Shown here: in pieces, positions 1 to 11,400 of the stretch
Numbering within the stretch: position 1 is the stretch's first letter
How the letters are laid out: each line of letters begins with the position of its first letter
NCBI RefSeq assembly: GCF_036373705.1
Contig: NC_089867.1
Coordinates: 22,193,823-22,257,822 of the forward strand
Direction: 5' to 3'
Origin: Amia ocellicauda
Lineage: Eukaryota; Chordata; Actinopteri; Amiiformes; Amiidae
Length of the DNA stretch: 64,000 nucleotides
Notes under the pieces: model-generated
The model's database searches: none
What the model was told of the DNA's origin: nothing
Seen by the model: only the letters and a program-made list of their open reading frames with translations
Translations under genes and position numbers: made by a program

Positions 1-1112
1 CTGTCGCATTGTCCCAACAATGTCAGAGCATCTCGGCGCTTCTGCATTCGGACTCGTATGCATCATTGATTGTCAGAAGAGATCCTCCTCCAGGGCATAT
101 ATACTAGGGACCCTATATTAAACTCATGTTTCCTAATGTGATGGATAATTGTAACTGGATAATTGCTTCTTCTAAAAGGACAGTATGTTCCTCTGACTGT
201 GGTCCGCAGTACATGCTTGTATAGTCTAATATCAAATCAGTTTTCCCCCATTTTTTGGCATGCAATTCCTGAGCTGTTCTGTGGCTGTGAATAGCATTTC
301 TCCTTTTGCTGAAAATGCAATAAAACAACTGTGGTGAGAGTTGCACCATAGAGAAAAACAAAATCTCTTCAAAGCTATGTACAAAACAAGAATCCTTCCA
401 CTAGAAAAAACTAAATGCAACAATGACATTAAACAAGGCATCCGGACAGCTCAAAGACGGCTGATTGTATCTTTAAAGGTGTGAAACCAGAAGACTACCT
501 GTAGTGAACCTAGGCTGCTTTGAATAGGCCCTTTAAAACGGTTCATTGAGACAACTGACCCTCATGCTGTGGGGGTGCATGTCAGACATTGCAGATCTCC
601 CACCAATGGCCCCATGTGGGGAAGAGAAATGCTTTAAATACCCTCACACACAGCTATGCAGACTTCACAGCATCACGCACAGAAACGGACGCAGTACAGC
701 GCGCTCTCCGTCGCCCGGGCACCGCACTGTAAATAAACACAATGTGCAGTGCAGGGCACACAGACTCGCATAACCCACAGGTCAAACATCACAAACATCC
801 CCCACTGAGGATCTCACACTCACAACAATGCACACACGCGGGATGCAACTAATCTCACAGGCGGCAGCAGCACACACAAGCCCCAGTTAACACTCTAACA
901 CACGGCATTAACCCTGGCCCTCTGCTATGTTTGGGTGGCTCTCTCAATAAGGTCCGCCGGGCAAAGGCGGGTATTAACAGATTTTCAGGATTACTCTGGA
1001 AGATTTGCAGGATATCCGTGAATATTGGAGTTGGTGGCGGCCGGCTGAATGCCCGCGTTTGTACGGCAGGATTTGGAGATGTTTATTTACACTGTCAGTG
1101 ACAGGAGTGGAT

Positions 1113-1244
1113 CATGAGATTGACCGATGCCTTTCAGGAGCACGCCACCAGGAAGCCGGCACCCTGGCAAATCAGGGGACCGAGAGAAAACCTCTTGCAG
1201 GCTTCCTGGTGGCGTGCTCCTGAAAGGCAACGGTCGATCTCATG
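1113..1244. repeat. Long near-perfect inverted repeat (hairpin)
   Basis: The left arm at 1113-1157 and right arm at 1200-1244 are reverse complements over about 44 bases, separated by a loop of about 42 bases. They differ at two positions. In plus-strand RNA one of these is a G:U wobble and the other an A:A mismatch. The arms contain no simple repeat. It could be a palindromic MITE or a source of hairpin RNA; no target-site duplication is obvious. Confidence 0.8.
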
Positions 1245-1952
1245 GCAGCTCTGTTCTGAGAAGAATGTATTTTAAAACCTCGACGGCAGACTCCCTGTGA
1301 CCTTTGCCGTAAAACCGCCAGTAGCAGACGGTCGTCCAGCCCGCGGACCGAGACAATGGCAGAGGAGTGACCGGCCTCCTGCCAAGCCTGGAGACAACTG
1401 TTCAGCTCCCTGTCTGGTGCAGATGGGAGGAAGGCAGAAGCCAATATGTGTAATTACACATGGACTGTGCCGCGGGTTCCCAGCTGGGCTATGGATATTG
1501 AAAGGAACTGCTGGGAGACAGCGTATAAAAGTTGTAGGAGCCCCCAATTGCCAATTTGGGGGGTTTCTGGTTGAGCCAAAGTTTTTATGTGCCACCTCTT
1601 TACCCAATAGAAACTCAAAAGCAAAGAACATCTGCTGAATTTTGGATCTCCAGGAGCAGTGTTGGCCAGCACTGCTCTACAGGGGGAGGTAACTGAGCTG
1701 GTGGGGTGGTGGTTCACCTCCCTTCACTTCGCCGCACCCCTGCAGCCCCCACTAACCAGGTGCCAAGCGAAGACAGGCCGTGATCACAACACCTGACACC
1801 CGACACGCTGGGTTAAACAGCTGTGTGGAAGCCCCTGCAGTGAGGTTGACTAATCTCGGAGATCAACGGACACTTTAAACATAAACATATTGGGGAGTTA
1901 TTTTTCCCCTTTTAACCCATTTAGATCCAAGGCACCTGCACTCACCAACAAA

Positions 1953-1961
1953 CCACACACA

Positions 1962-1994
<33 letters not shown>
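1953..1994. repeat. (CA)n microsatellite
   Basis: A run of CA dinucleotides with one interruption (cata). It is ordinary vertebrate simple sequence. Confidence 0.95.
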
Positions 1995-2091
1995 GTGTTA
2001 CAGGCGATGCTTGGTCAGCCCAATCCCTTCATTTTCTGAATGCCATTCCCAGACAGATGCGCTTGACAACACTACAACCCTGAGAGTAACA

Positions 2092-2304
2092 CGGCAGCAG
2101 TGTGGAGGAGTGGTCAGGGCTCTGGACTTGTGGGTTCAATCCCAGGGACACTGCCGTTGTGCCTTTGAGCACGGTACCTATATTTCTCCAATAAAAACCC
2201 TGTTGTATAAATGGGTAATTGTATGTAAAAATACTGTGATATATTGTAACAATTGTAAGCTGCCCTGGAAAAGGGCGTCTTCTACGAAATATTATAATAA
2301 TCAT
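2092..2304 (+). mobile_element. tRNA-derived SINE with LINE-type 3' tail
   Basis: The head contains a Pol III B-box-like GGTTCAATCCC at about 2133 after a degraded A-box region. The body ends in the typical fish SINE/L2 tail of the form 'gccctgg-aaagggcgtct', followed by an A/T-rich run of ataat. SINEs of this type are mobilised by a partner LINE that recognises the shared tail. It is non-coding and probably long inactive. Confidence 0.75.
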
Positions 2305-5300
2305 TTCCTAGAGTGATGAGTGTGGAGCTGGTTGTCTCAAGCAAGAACACTTCAACTGAAATAAATGACATCACAAAGAACAGTGCACTCTAACTATTCC
2401 CTCGCTGTGTGTAAAAAGAAGCTTTTACAAGATGAGCCTCCCTCAAGAAATACACAGGACAGCAACATTCACACTCATAGTGGATGAGCTTGTTGCGGTT
2501 GTGGTGACGTAAACCCTCTCTGAATGCAAGAGGGTACCAATCCCCCGTGCCAGGGGACCGCTCTCTGGCTGTGCCGCGCGGGGAGCTCAGAGCTGTGCCC
2601 AAGAGATGGTGGCTTGAATCCGACCGCACACAACACACCTGCCCTGCAGCCCAGTCAGAGTCAAGTCCAGATTATTCTGCATACAGGATTCACCTCCAGC
2701 AACAACAACCACTCAGCTCTACAGCAACGCCCAACACTGAGGCTCCTGGCAAATAAAACTAATAAGCCCTAGGCCTCAGCCAAAAGCAGGATTTGATGCT
2801 GCTTTGCTGTGGCTTGAACCAAGCACTCTTTAGCACTCTGCTTTGATGTGTCCTGGGCCTTACTCTGCAGACCACGGCTACAGGGTCTTATATTATGAAA
2901 GAAAAATGAAAAAATTTAGTATATGGGTGTAAAAACAAAAATAGTTTCCCCTCATAATCCTGGGAACAGAGTTACACAGAGAAGGACCAAAGTGACAGAA
3001 GATTGGGCCTTCAGTGAGACACACCTAGATCTGGAACATCTGTTTTTACATCGAGCCAGTCATCCAAAAATCTCACCAAGGCCAAGATTATGTACATTAG
3101 GATTGAAAAGAAGAAGTAAAAGCGTACTCCTGGTCTGTCCCTACTGAAGAACTGTATCTGAACGCAAGCTTCACGTCACTCACTTGTCAGCATCTCTAAA
3201 AGCAACACCACATTCCTGCCGCCGTGTAATAAGACAGCAGAGTTTTGGCGAACTCTTTCACAAGTGGTGCGTCTCACTTTCTAACACCGGAGCGCCACGA
3301 CAGAGAAGCCAACCAGCCCCAGTCTTATACTTTCCAGGCTTAATAAGATGCTGGGTCTTATACAATCTACCAGGAGCAATGCTATATTATTAATATGCTC
3401 TGGCTCTTCAGAGGAACACGAGATAAGCTAGCAAGCTTGAAATAACCAGGTCGTAGTGTGGGTTTTCAATACTATTAGCTCTCAATATTTCGTCCTGCTA
3501 TCCCTGCAAACATTTAAAGCTGTAAATACCATGCTTATCACATGGCGAACACAGAGATCTGATTAGGAATCTGGCCTCCATTCATTCATTCACATTAAAA
3601 GGCCACTTTTTAAACTGCAATCAGGTCAGCCAGAGCAATATATCTGTCAGAGTAATTAACCAGTCAGTCAGAACGTGCCGTCATGTGATGCTTTGACTGA
3701 ATTGACAAATTGACGTTGAAGAGGCCCAAGATCTTCAACTGCTGAGGATAAACTAATATCCTCCATTCTCTCCACTCAGACCCGTTATATTTTCTGTCCA
3801 TTGGTGTCGGGCGCACCTCCGCAGCGAGCTACTCCGATGAGGCCATCCTCCAGGGAAGCTGATCTGCACTTCTTGTACGAGTCCCCTCCTTAAGTAGCCC
3901 AATCGATACGCTGCCTGGCTGAATTGGTGGGGCCGTAAATTCATCGCCCCCTCTCGAGACTGCTTTATGGGGTCCCAAGGTCAATCAGCACTGTCTGGAG
4001 CTGTAGTACTATCAGGACCTGAGGGCCGCTGCTGATTAATGGATCCTCGAGTGAACGCCCCATTAATCAATACTTCTCCTTGCTTCTACTTTCATTCTGA
4101 GAGCTCATACAATCTAACAGAAGACATGTTATTCTTACTTTGATGTCTGGCATTGACACCATGTTTTGCTCTGAAATCACCAACGCCAGTACTTCACTTC
4201 ATAGCTGTATGCATCTCAGCTGAGCTATGGAAACAGATCCTCTGCCTCCCAGACAGCAGTCCAGCCCTGCACACTGAGACACACAGTAACTACTCCTTTT
4301 TCATTCCTCTTACTGGCTACTCCTACTTAAAGGGCGATACATACAGTGTGTCCGACCAAACGCGTCAAAGTAGCAGGCATGAATTATAAATGTATCCTTG
4401 TAACCTTGGCATTTCTGGATCGGTTTTTTTCCCCTGTTTGTTTGCTTTGGTAGGTGTATTTTGTCTTATTGTTGATATGCACATAATTCTTCATGTGAAT
4501 GTGCACTGTGCAAAACGAGCCCCACAATGGAGCCCGCGGCGCAGTCAGCACAGGCTTACACAGCACAACCCGCACACAAGGGGTCTGACAGAGGCGTGTG
4601 TTCACGCATGTCCACACAATGGATCACATGCAAGGCAGGTGTGTTCATGTCGCGCTGTCCTGGGTACACAGTGTGTCGTGAGGACTGTGCGTCCGACACA
4701 CCGCACGCAGGCCGCCAGTCCCGGCGCTCGCCTCTTGGCAGGGCCCCTGTCTCCCGGGCAGCCATGTTTGCAGCCGGGCTCCTCCAGCTGATCCGAGGCC
4801 TAGCGAGCCCGGCGGTGCCGGACCCTGTGCAGCAGCTCCAGCCGGAGTCAACGCCGCAGACATGGGCTGAGATGTGCAAGAGGCGACCGATTAAACCCGT
4901 AGCCGTGCGGATTGTGACATGACAACGTGTCGTTTCGTTATATTAACACAATCATTGATCTGAAGCCAGTCGTTTCAATTATCCTGTATGCATGTCAACA
5001 TAGACACGTTTATACACACACATGTATATATAAAAACACATACACACTTGTATGTGACTGCGTGTGTGTCTAGAAACGTCCATGTCGTCCACCACTCCCA
5101 CAGATGTCAATACAACAGGGAGTTGTCTGCCTCAAACACACACGACAAAGGCACATTACATGAGTTTGCCATAATAACACTCCCGACGACACACATTTGA
5201 CAATTACACGTGTGCATCCAGGGTTGAGCACACTATTGTCACGTTATTAATACATGCGTGTTGTGAAGTGTGTGTGAACGTGAAACGGGCCATTGTGGTG

Positions 5301-6208
5301 CGGATCGATGGCATTACCTGATGCTAATGGAAATAGGCGCAGTGATCAAGAAATAGACATAAAAAACCAGGTTTCCTCGTTTTAAAATGTCTCTATGTCA
5401 TTTAAACTAAAATACAGTTAAACATCACGTCTTTAAAATGACTAAACATGGCTAAGACTGCTACCAGGAATATACAATATTTCTTGATCTAAGCACATAT
5501 GTAATAATTTAGATTTGTGTGTATATTTTATAGATTTATTCTCTGTAAAATGAGTCAGCGTTTTTAATATACCTGTTTATTTCGTTCTTTAGACATGACT
5601 AACTTCGGTAATAATATTAAAGCAAACAAGTGGCCGGCTGGCTGTCATGGCAGTTCAGATATAAACAGGATTGAATGGGAACGAATTGGGAATCATTTAT
5701 AAAAGCACCCAATTTCTCCACCCCTACCAGGACTACATTATTACATCTCCATCGACCACTTATTCAATGCGCATTGGTGACTGGTCATGCTAGTGTCGGT
5801 TCTCATCATTCGTGCACCCCCCGAAAAATAATGTGAAAAAGAATAATTAGATTACACTCAGCATATTCACGGAAATACATCGAATACCGATCTGCACAAC
5901 AAGTGACATCTTATTGGCAGCGTTCATTTGACAAGTCTCCGGGAAATGCAAACCGCACAAACACAAAACAGGTGCCAATCAAGGCATGTAACAATTAACT
6001 CCAATTATTCAGTTCGGACGCTGGTTCTGTCGAACGCCACGCGATCGTCAATTAACTAATTAATACGAACATTCGAATCGAACGTGGGATTCTGTGCAAT
6101 TATGTGTCGCGGTAGAGACGGACGTGCTGGCAGAACAGCAGCAGAAACACACTGGATCGAGACCCCAAAAAGATCAGAGAACAGACAGAGGGAGAACAAA
6201 CGACTTAC

Positions 6209-6378
6209 CCAAAGTCTTGGTCCATGGATTTGAAGAAGAATTTGTAGCTGTTGACCGGGCGATTATTGAGGACATTTTTGAAATCTGCCAAAGTGACTTT
6301 CTCGGGAGGAACTGTCAGTTTCACCAAGTAAGGAGTCTCCTCTTCGTCTATGTGATAGATTATTTTAGTCTCCGCCAT
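6209..6378 (-). CDS. dvl1: Dishevelled 1, coding exon 1 (DIX domain N-terminus)
   Basis: Dishevelled is the cytoplasmic hub of Wnt signalling; its DIX domain polymerises and recruits Axin. The exon encodes 56 residues plus two bases. It begins [20 protein letters not shown] and ends [11 protein letters not shown], the start of the DIX domain. The MAET start and QDFG fit DVL1 better than DVL3. The ATG is at 6378-6376. The exon ends at 6209, followed by a canonical GTAAGT donor at 6208-6203. The neighbouring mxra8 gene supports the dvl1 assignment. The remaining DIX, PDZ and DEP regions are outside the window. An open frame continues upstream of the ATG to a Met at 6774, but MAET is the family start. 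Confidence 0.95.
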
Positions 6379-6790
6379 GAGAATGTGAACAGGACAATCA
6401 TTGAAATGGAGAAAAAAATGAAAAATGGCTGTGGCGGTGCAATATCCAATATCACAAATAAAACGGCGATATGAAAGGTTGCAATAAATAGACGCGGCTG
6501 CTGTTGTTGTCGTGCACGCTACAGCATAAACGAGCACGCCTTTGACAGCAGGATCACAGACATGGTCGAGCCCGGGGTGTCTCTCCAGCGCAGCTCCTGT
6601 GTCTCCCAGGCTGGAGTCAAACAGGAAGGGACGGTTCACATCCTTGAGAGACGGAGCTGGGATACGGGTTTCCAGCCTTTTCCCTCGCCGGTGCTGCCAC
6701 CGTGCGGCCGGTCTGGCGCACTGCGGCTGTAGGGGTGCAGCCCTGTATTGCAAGTGTGCTGCACAGTCGCACAAACGGGGGGGTCGGCAG
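6379..6790 (-). promoter_or_regulatory. dvl1: Probable dvl1 5'UTR and promoter region
   Basis: The sequence directly upstream of the dvl1 ATG becomes GC- and CpG-richer at about 6520-6780, as expected for a housekeeping-type promoter on the minus strand. I see no clear TATA box. The transcription start is not determined. Confidence 0.4.
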
Positions 6791-9218
6791 ATACACTTGT
6801 TCCTATTTGCAATTTACAAAGTGTCTGTGCGCCTTCAAGGCAACCTGCCTATCTAGAACGATTTCCATAGAAAAGATAAATACAGTATTAAACATGTAAT
6901 GGATGCTTCTTGAAATACATTATATAATCTCCCGCATTGGACAATATATGTATTAATGCATTTACTGCAACCCCAATGCATGATACGCGATTGTGCATTT
7001 GCAAGTATGTATGTTTGCATGTCTATTATACAACATTTCATATTGTATGGGAACACCCTCCTGTGACCAAGCCCTTACAGAAGACAATGCGCTGCTTTGC
7101 TCCGATATACGGAGGTGTTGTGGTGTGTTGCCTGGGACCTGTGCGAGTTTGCTGGGCTGACAAATTTCCTTTAACAGGCGCCCACCCGGGCTCAAGGAAA
7201 CAGAAGAAAAAACAGCCAGTAAAAACGTGACACTAATTATTGAATTATGTAAGAATTGCGAGATTTGTATTCATATCACGGATACATTTTTATGTAATCA
7301 TCCCCATTATTATATAAATAACTAAAGTACTTATTTTGCAATTTCGACTGCCATAAATAAGTATTCCTAATAATTATAATCTTATAATATTTATTCCATA
7401 TATAATTCCATAAATGACTGTTTAAAGGGTAAAGTTTATCGCATTTACTGTAGTTTCCCCTTATAAACAGCAGAGGGCGGTGTTTCAGTACAAATAACCT
7501 GGAGAAGCTGAACAGACTCATCCTGCTGAAAAACATGTTCTGTAATCATTTTCATATATTTGCTTCTCGTCACACCTGCAGACAGCATAGCAGGCGTTTT
7601 CTTGATTTCTCTATTTCTTCATGGATTCCTTCATTCATTCCCGAAGTTGAAACCTGGATCAATGACGAAATGTCCATTACTTAAATTGTGTACCACATCA
7701 ATACCAATATCAATAAAGGTCATGTTTCGCAGTGATTTTACACATGATTTAATATATGCAAGTATAAATAAACACTCCAATTTTTTTATAATAATATAAT
7801 AACATATTATTGTCCATTCAATAGAACACACAATGGAAAGGGAAGTTCTACATTGTCTGATATGTTTATTTATATTACAAAATAGCGAATGTGATGCATA
7901 AGTATATGACCGATTAGAAGGCCTGCTCTCTCTGCGTCCTCTCACTCCCCTGTTATTAACATCCTGTCCCATCGGAGTCGCATCCCCCGCAAACAGGTCG
8001 CGCTGGTGTAGCGCAGATTTCCGCAGTTCTGCACGGGTCTGCGCTGCTCCACCAATGGGATTGGAGGGATTCCGCAGCTCTGCGCAGACCTGTGGAAATC
8101 TGCGCAACAGTTCTTTGCCGCCTCCCAGTGGCGATCTGCGGTACCGCGGCGGGGTGGCGGCCTGGCTGGGTGATGACGTCATGCCAAACTCATTTTCGCA
8201 ATGTGTCCCGTTTGTTTCCCATTCTTCATTATTGACGCACAGTGCCAAGCAATACACCCAGACTTGGCATTGACGACCAGTGACGTATTTAGCCATTTTT
8301 TATGATTTGGAAAATACACGTCTATAGTTCATAACTGTGATTAAAGGAAGAAAAACAGTCTAGAGTGAGAGAGGGGGATTGCTTTCTGAATTGGTGTGCG
8401 TCGTGTGCAAGAAAACTAACATTTGCTCCTGCACAAACCCCAAACTCTAGAGACAAAGACAATGATTTCATTATAGTACCAGTCAGGGTATGTCCATATT
8501 GCATGCCTGACCTGCTGCACAGACATGTTTACTTCATATGACCCTCGTCAACACAGACAGTACAGGTATTTTATAGCCGACTTTTATTTTTATTACCAGC
8601 ACAATCCACAGAGCAGTGAAGTTGGGTTGAGGGAGTTATTAGGGACTGTGATGGGCTGTGCTTCTGTTACTGACTTTGTGGCCTTGGCCGAAAAGCTTCA
8701 GTGAAACAAACAATTAAATTATACCAATGCATTTATTATATAGGATGGTGTTAATTCTCAAGTGGTTGGTCAAGACATTTACAACATTGTACTATTTAGA
8801 TATATGGCACTTTATAAAAAGTTAAAATATAGTATTTTTGGAATAAAATTGAATAATATCAATCCCTGCACATAATTAGCTGCAACAATCAAGATGGGAC
8901 CCCAGGGGTTGTGCCTCAGTCCTCTTTGTGGTCTCCAGTAACACCGGCACACGCACACGAACAGACAGGCCGGCAAAGGCTAGCGGGTGCCTGGACTCCA
9001 CCCACAGCCGCCACGTCCCACGGATTGAGATAGACACACTCTCTCTCAATACCTCTGCCATTAATGAACATTCACACAGGCGGGGCAGAGAGAGGACCTG
9101 TTACAGCAAGAGGCACAGGCAGCCTTTGCATTTCCCCAGGTTAGAAACGGAGACGGACAGAAAGACGGATGATTGACTTGACAGATACAGACACCAAGAG
9201 TCCAGAATCCAGCTGTTT
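6791..9218. other. Intergenic region between dvl1 and mxra8
   Basis: No coding exon is recognisable. The stretch is AT-rich at 7210-7900 and GC-richer at 7920-8180. It contains a GC-rich palindromic element at 8011-8105 and a perfect TGACGTCA at 8174-8181. dvl1 and mxra8 are both read leftwards, so this interval holds the dvl1 upstream region and the mxra8 3' flank. Confidence 0.5.
8011..8105. repeat. GC-rich imperfect palindromic element, copy A
   Basis: The element begins gcgcagatttcc and ends with its exact reverse complement, ggaaatctgcgc. The inner arms pair imperfectly. The centre carries a CCAAT motif (accaatgggattgg). A related shorter copy lies at 44881-44943. Two dispersed copies suggest a small MITE-like repeat family; I do not recognise the family. 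Confidence 0.6.
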
Positions 9219-9224
9219 TTTATT
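9219..9224 (-). terminator. mxra8: Candidate mxra8 polyadenylation signal
   Basis: The plus strand reads TTTATT, which is AATAAA on the mxra8 strand. It is the first canonical hexamer I noticed downstream of the predicted stop. Confidence 0.35.
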
Positions 9225-10990
9225 GTACTCCTTTAAACACAAACGGTTTTGTTGCATTCTGCCCATTTAAAACATCCCCACACCCTCGAAAGACACCTTC
9301 TGCTCCTCCCCTTCCTTTGCACAGAACCAATCAGAAAGCTGCAGAATTTCCACGCACAAGAAGTGATGCCATTTTGTTCATCTAAGGGTGCCAGTGACAG
9401 AGGTTAAGTTTTCTCATAGCAAAGTCATAGGAGGCAGGTTAAAAAGGCCCAGAGTCCCTCGATCAGAGAGACGGCTGAGTCGGATAAAGGCAGTCCTATT
9501 TTGTAAAATGAGCAAATCTCGGTCATACAGAATTATATCAATCAAAAACAAAACAAGAATTAGTCCGGGGCTGGCCTGATCTGTGCACCCTTTTAATGGA
9601 AACCCAAGAGAAACCAGTCACCTTCTTTTTTTGGTTTTTGCTCTTCCAGTATCGCAGACCAAAGGCTGTGTTCACCCTGATGAAGGGTCTTTTTCAAACC
9701 AAATGCATTGTGGGAAATGTTTGAAATCAATACCAAATGGAGATACATGCTTTAGTATAGATGTAGAACAGCCCTCATGGTAAACATGCCTCCCGCGTTC
9801 ATCTTCGCACCACCTCTCCCCCCTGACAAGTAACAACATTCCTTGACTTTAAAACTCACGATCCTCACAGACATCTCGTAGACGTCGGTTGGATCAAACG
9901 CAGGTTCGATCCGTACGCACGCCTGAGAGCAGCGGTCAAGCCTGCGTTTGGTAATTGTCTCTCGCTGTGTGTGTACGTCCGTGTCATCCGCAGTTTGTGT
10001 GGAGAATGTTCTGGTTTGGCAGGCAGAGCAGGGGGGAAATGCACAGCACCAGAAGATGTGCTTGGAGATAAAGCTTAGATTAAACACAATAAAATCATCC
10101 TTTCTTTTTTTTTCTTTCTTTACAAAACAAACCAAAAAAGCTTTAAATCGATAAACACTCCATAAAAAAGAAACATACATCAGCAGGGGGATAAACAAGA
10201 GCTATAAACAAATTAAAATGCAAAAAGAAAGCTGGGATGATAGGGATGAGACGGAGAGGGGATAAGAGGAGCCCGACTCTGTGTGTTAGTGACCGCAGAC
10301 TGCTTCAAAACGAGCACAAAGGACTACACCGTGCGTGCGCTACTGAACAAATCAGTGAAGAAGGGATGGACACAAAGTTGACAGTGAATGAGATATAAAG
10401 AGTAGAAGAGAATCTTAAAGGATCTTAATTTAGCCACCCAGTTCAGTTAGATCTCCTGTAATATCTTCCCTGGCTGTCTAGGGCCCACGTACTAAACCTT
10501 ATCTTTGATCTCAATGAGAATCGAAACTAGAAAACCGATCACGGTGTTTAACACCTCACAGAATCAATGGCTTTCACACAGGACCGCCACCTCTAGCAGG
10601 TGGAAAAAGAGGCACCCAGAAATACAAACCACACAAAATATGTGTTGGTCAAGTAACGAATAAAAAAAGGTGGCAGGGGTTCTACAGCAGCTTCCTGGGA
10701 CGAAGTGTGTTCGTTTTAATCTGAAAATCAGTTCTGGAGCATCATCAATAATGAACTCTGATCCGCTCCAGATATGCCATGAGGAAAGTTATATGGACAC
10801 CTCATCTCATCTCTACAAAAACAATACAGTTGAAAACAATGGCAAAAGAATCACCCTTAGTTCAGAGAACAGATGGCCACAGAATAAAACTATGCAATAT
10901 GGGATATTGTGTTTTTTGTTCTGTTTTTTTTAAATACAGTATTTGTTACATGTCTACAGCATAGCAGTTGTGAATTTTCTACTGCTACAT

Positions 10991-10993
<3 letters not shown>

Positions 10994-11036
<43 letters not shown>
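10994..11036. repeat. (AT)n microsatellite
   Basis: An uninterrupted run of TA dinucleotides within the predicted mxra8 3'UTR. Confidence 0.95.
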
Positions 11037-11040
<4 letters not shown>

Positions 11041-11374
11041 TATGAGTATTTTGGTGCGATCGTCTATAAAATACTAAGCAATCTAGATGGCTCCTATACA
11101 GTTAGTCCAATGCCGATAATTCAGGAATAATAGATCTACTGCCCAGAAGTGTCACTGAAAACCAAGCTCATACCTGGAGCAAAAATAGAAAAAACAGTAT
11201 CCCACAGTGGAAGATTTCTGAAACAGCATACGGCCTACACACTGATGTTAGAGTCCCCTTCCCCTCTCCCTCTCTATCCCCCCCTCACACCTATCTCTCT
11301 CTCTCTCTCTCTCTCTCTCAAAATATCTCTTCTCTTTGGTGTCTGCCCTGGGCCAGCCAGCGGCTTTCCATCAC

Positions 11375-11400
11375 TCACTTCCAGGCAGTTCTCTCCATCT
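11375..11400 (-). CDS. mxra8: mxra8 exon 10 (terminal, tentative)
   Basis: After a tttacag acceptor the phase-1 frame reads E-M-E-R-T-A-W-K and stops at TGA. The length equals the usual C-terminal octapeptide, but the residues differ, and a shifted frame would read GENC, closer to the expected ENC. Acceptor choice or a lineage frameshift could explain this. Confidence 0.55.

Larger units (their letters stand above)
1..6208 (-). other. dvl1: dvl1 intron 1 (partial)
   Basis: This is non-coding sequence on the intron side of the dvl1 exon 1 donor. I looked for the next Dishevelled exon, which continues the DIX domain, and saw none, so it must lie to the left of the window. The stretch holds a long hairpin at 1113-1244, a CA microsatellite at 1953-1994, a SINE at 2092-2304 and a GC-rich patch near 4690-4880. 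The only open frames are short and unconserved in appearance. Confidence 0.6.
9219..11374 (-). other. mxra8: Probable mxra8 3'UTR
   Basis: This non-coding stretch runs from the mxra8 stop codon to a minus-strand AATAAA at 9224-9219. I saw no nearer AATAAA on that strand, so a 3'UTR of about 2.1 kb is inferred. It contains an (AT)n tract at 10994-11036 and a short CT run near 11297-11319. The transcript end is not proven. Confidence 0.4.

Noticed and set aside
2524..2700. Possible second SINE with a B-box-like tggcttgaatccgacc
   Set aside because: No convincing A box, tail or boundary could be found; the match may be chance.
4527..4922. GC-rich plus-strand open frames, including one starting MFAAGLLQLIRGL at 4764
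   Set aside because: The frame shows no recognisable family, no clear splice sites and overlaps other equally long frames, so the openness is explained by base composition.
8174..8181. Perfect CRE palindrome TGACGTCA (another at 60223-60230)
   Set aside because: Single 8-base matches occur by chance in 64 kb, and neither lies at a supported promoter.
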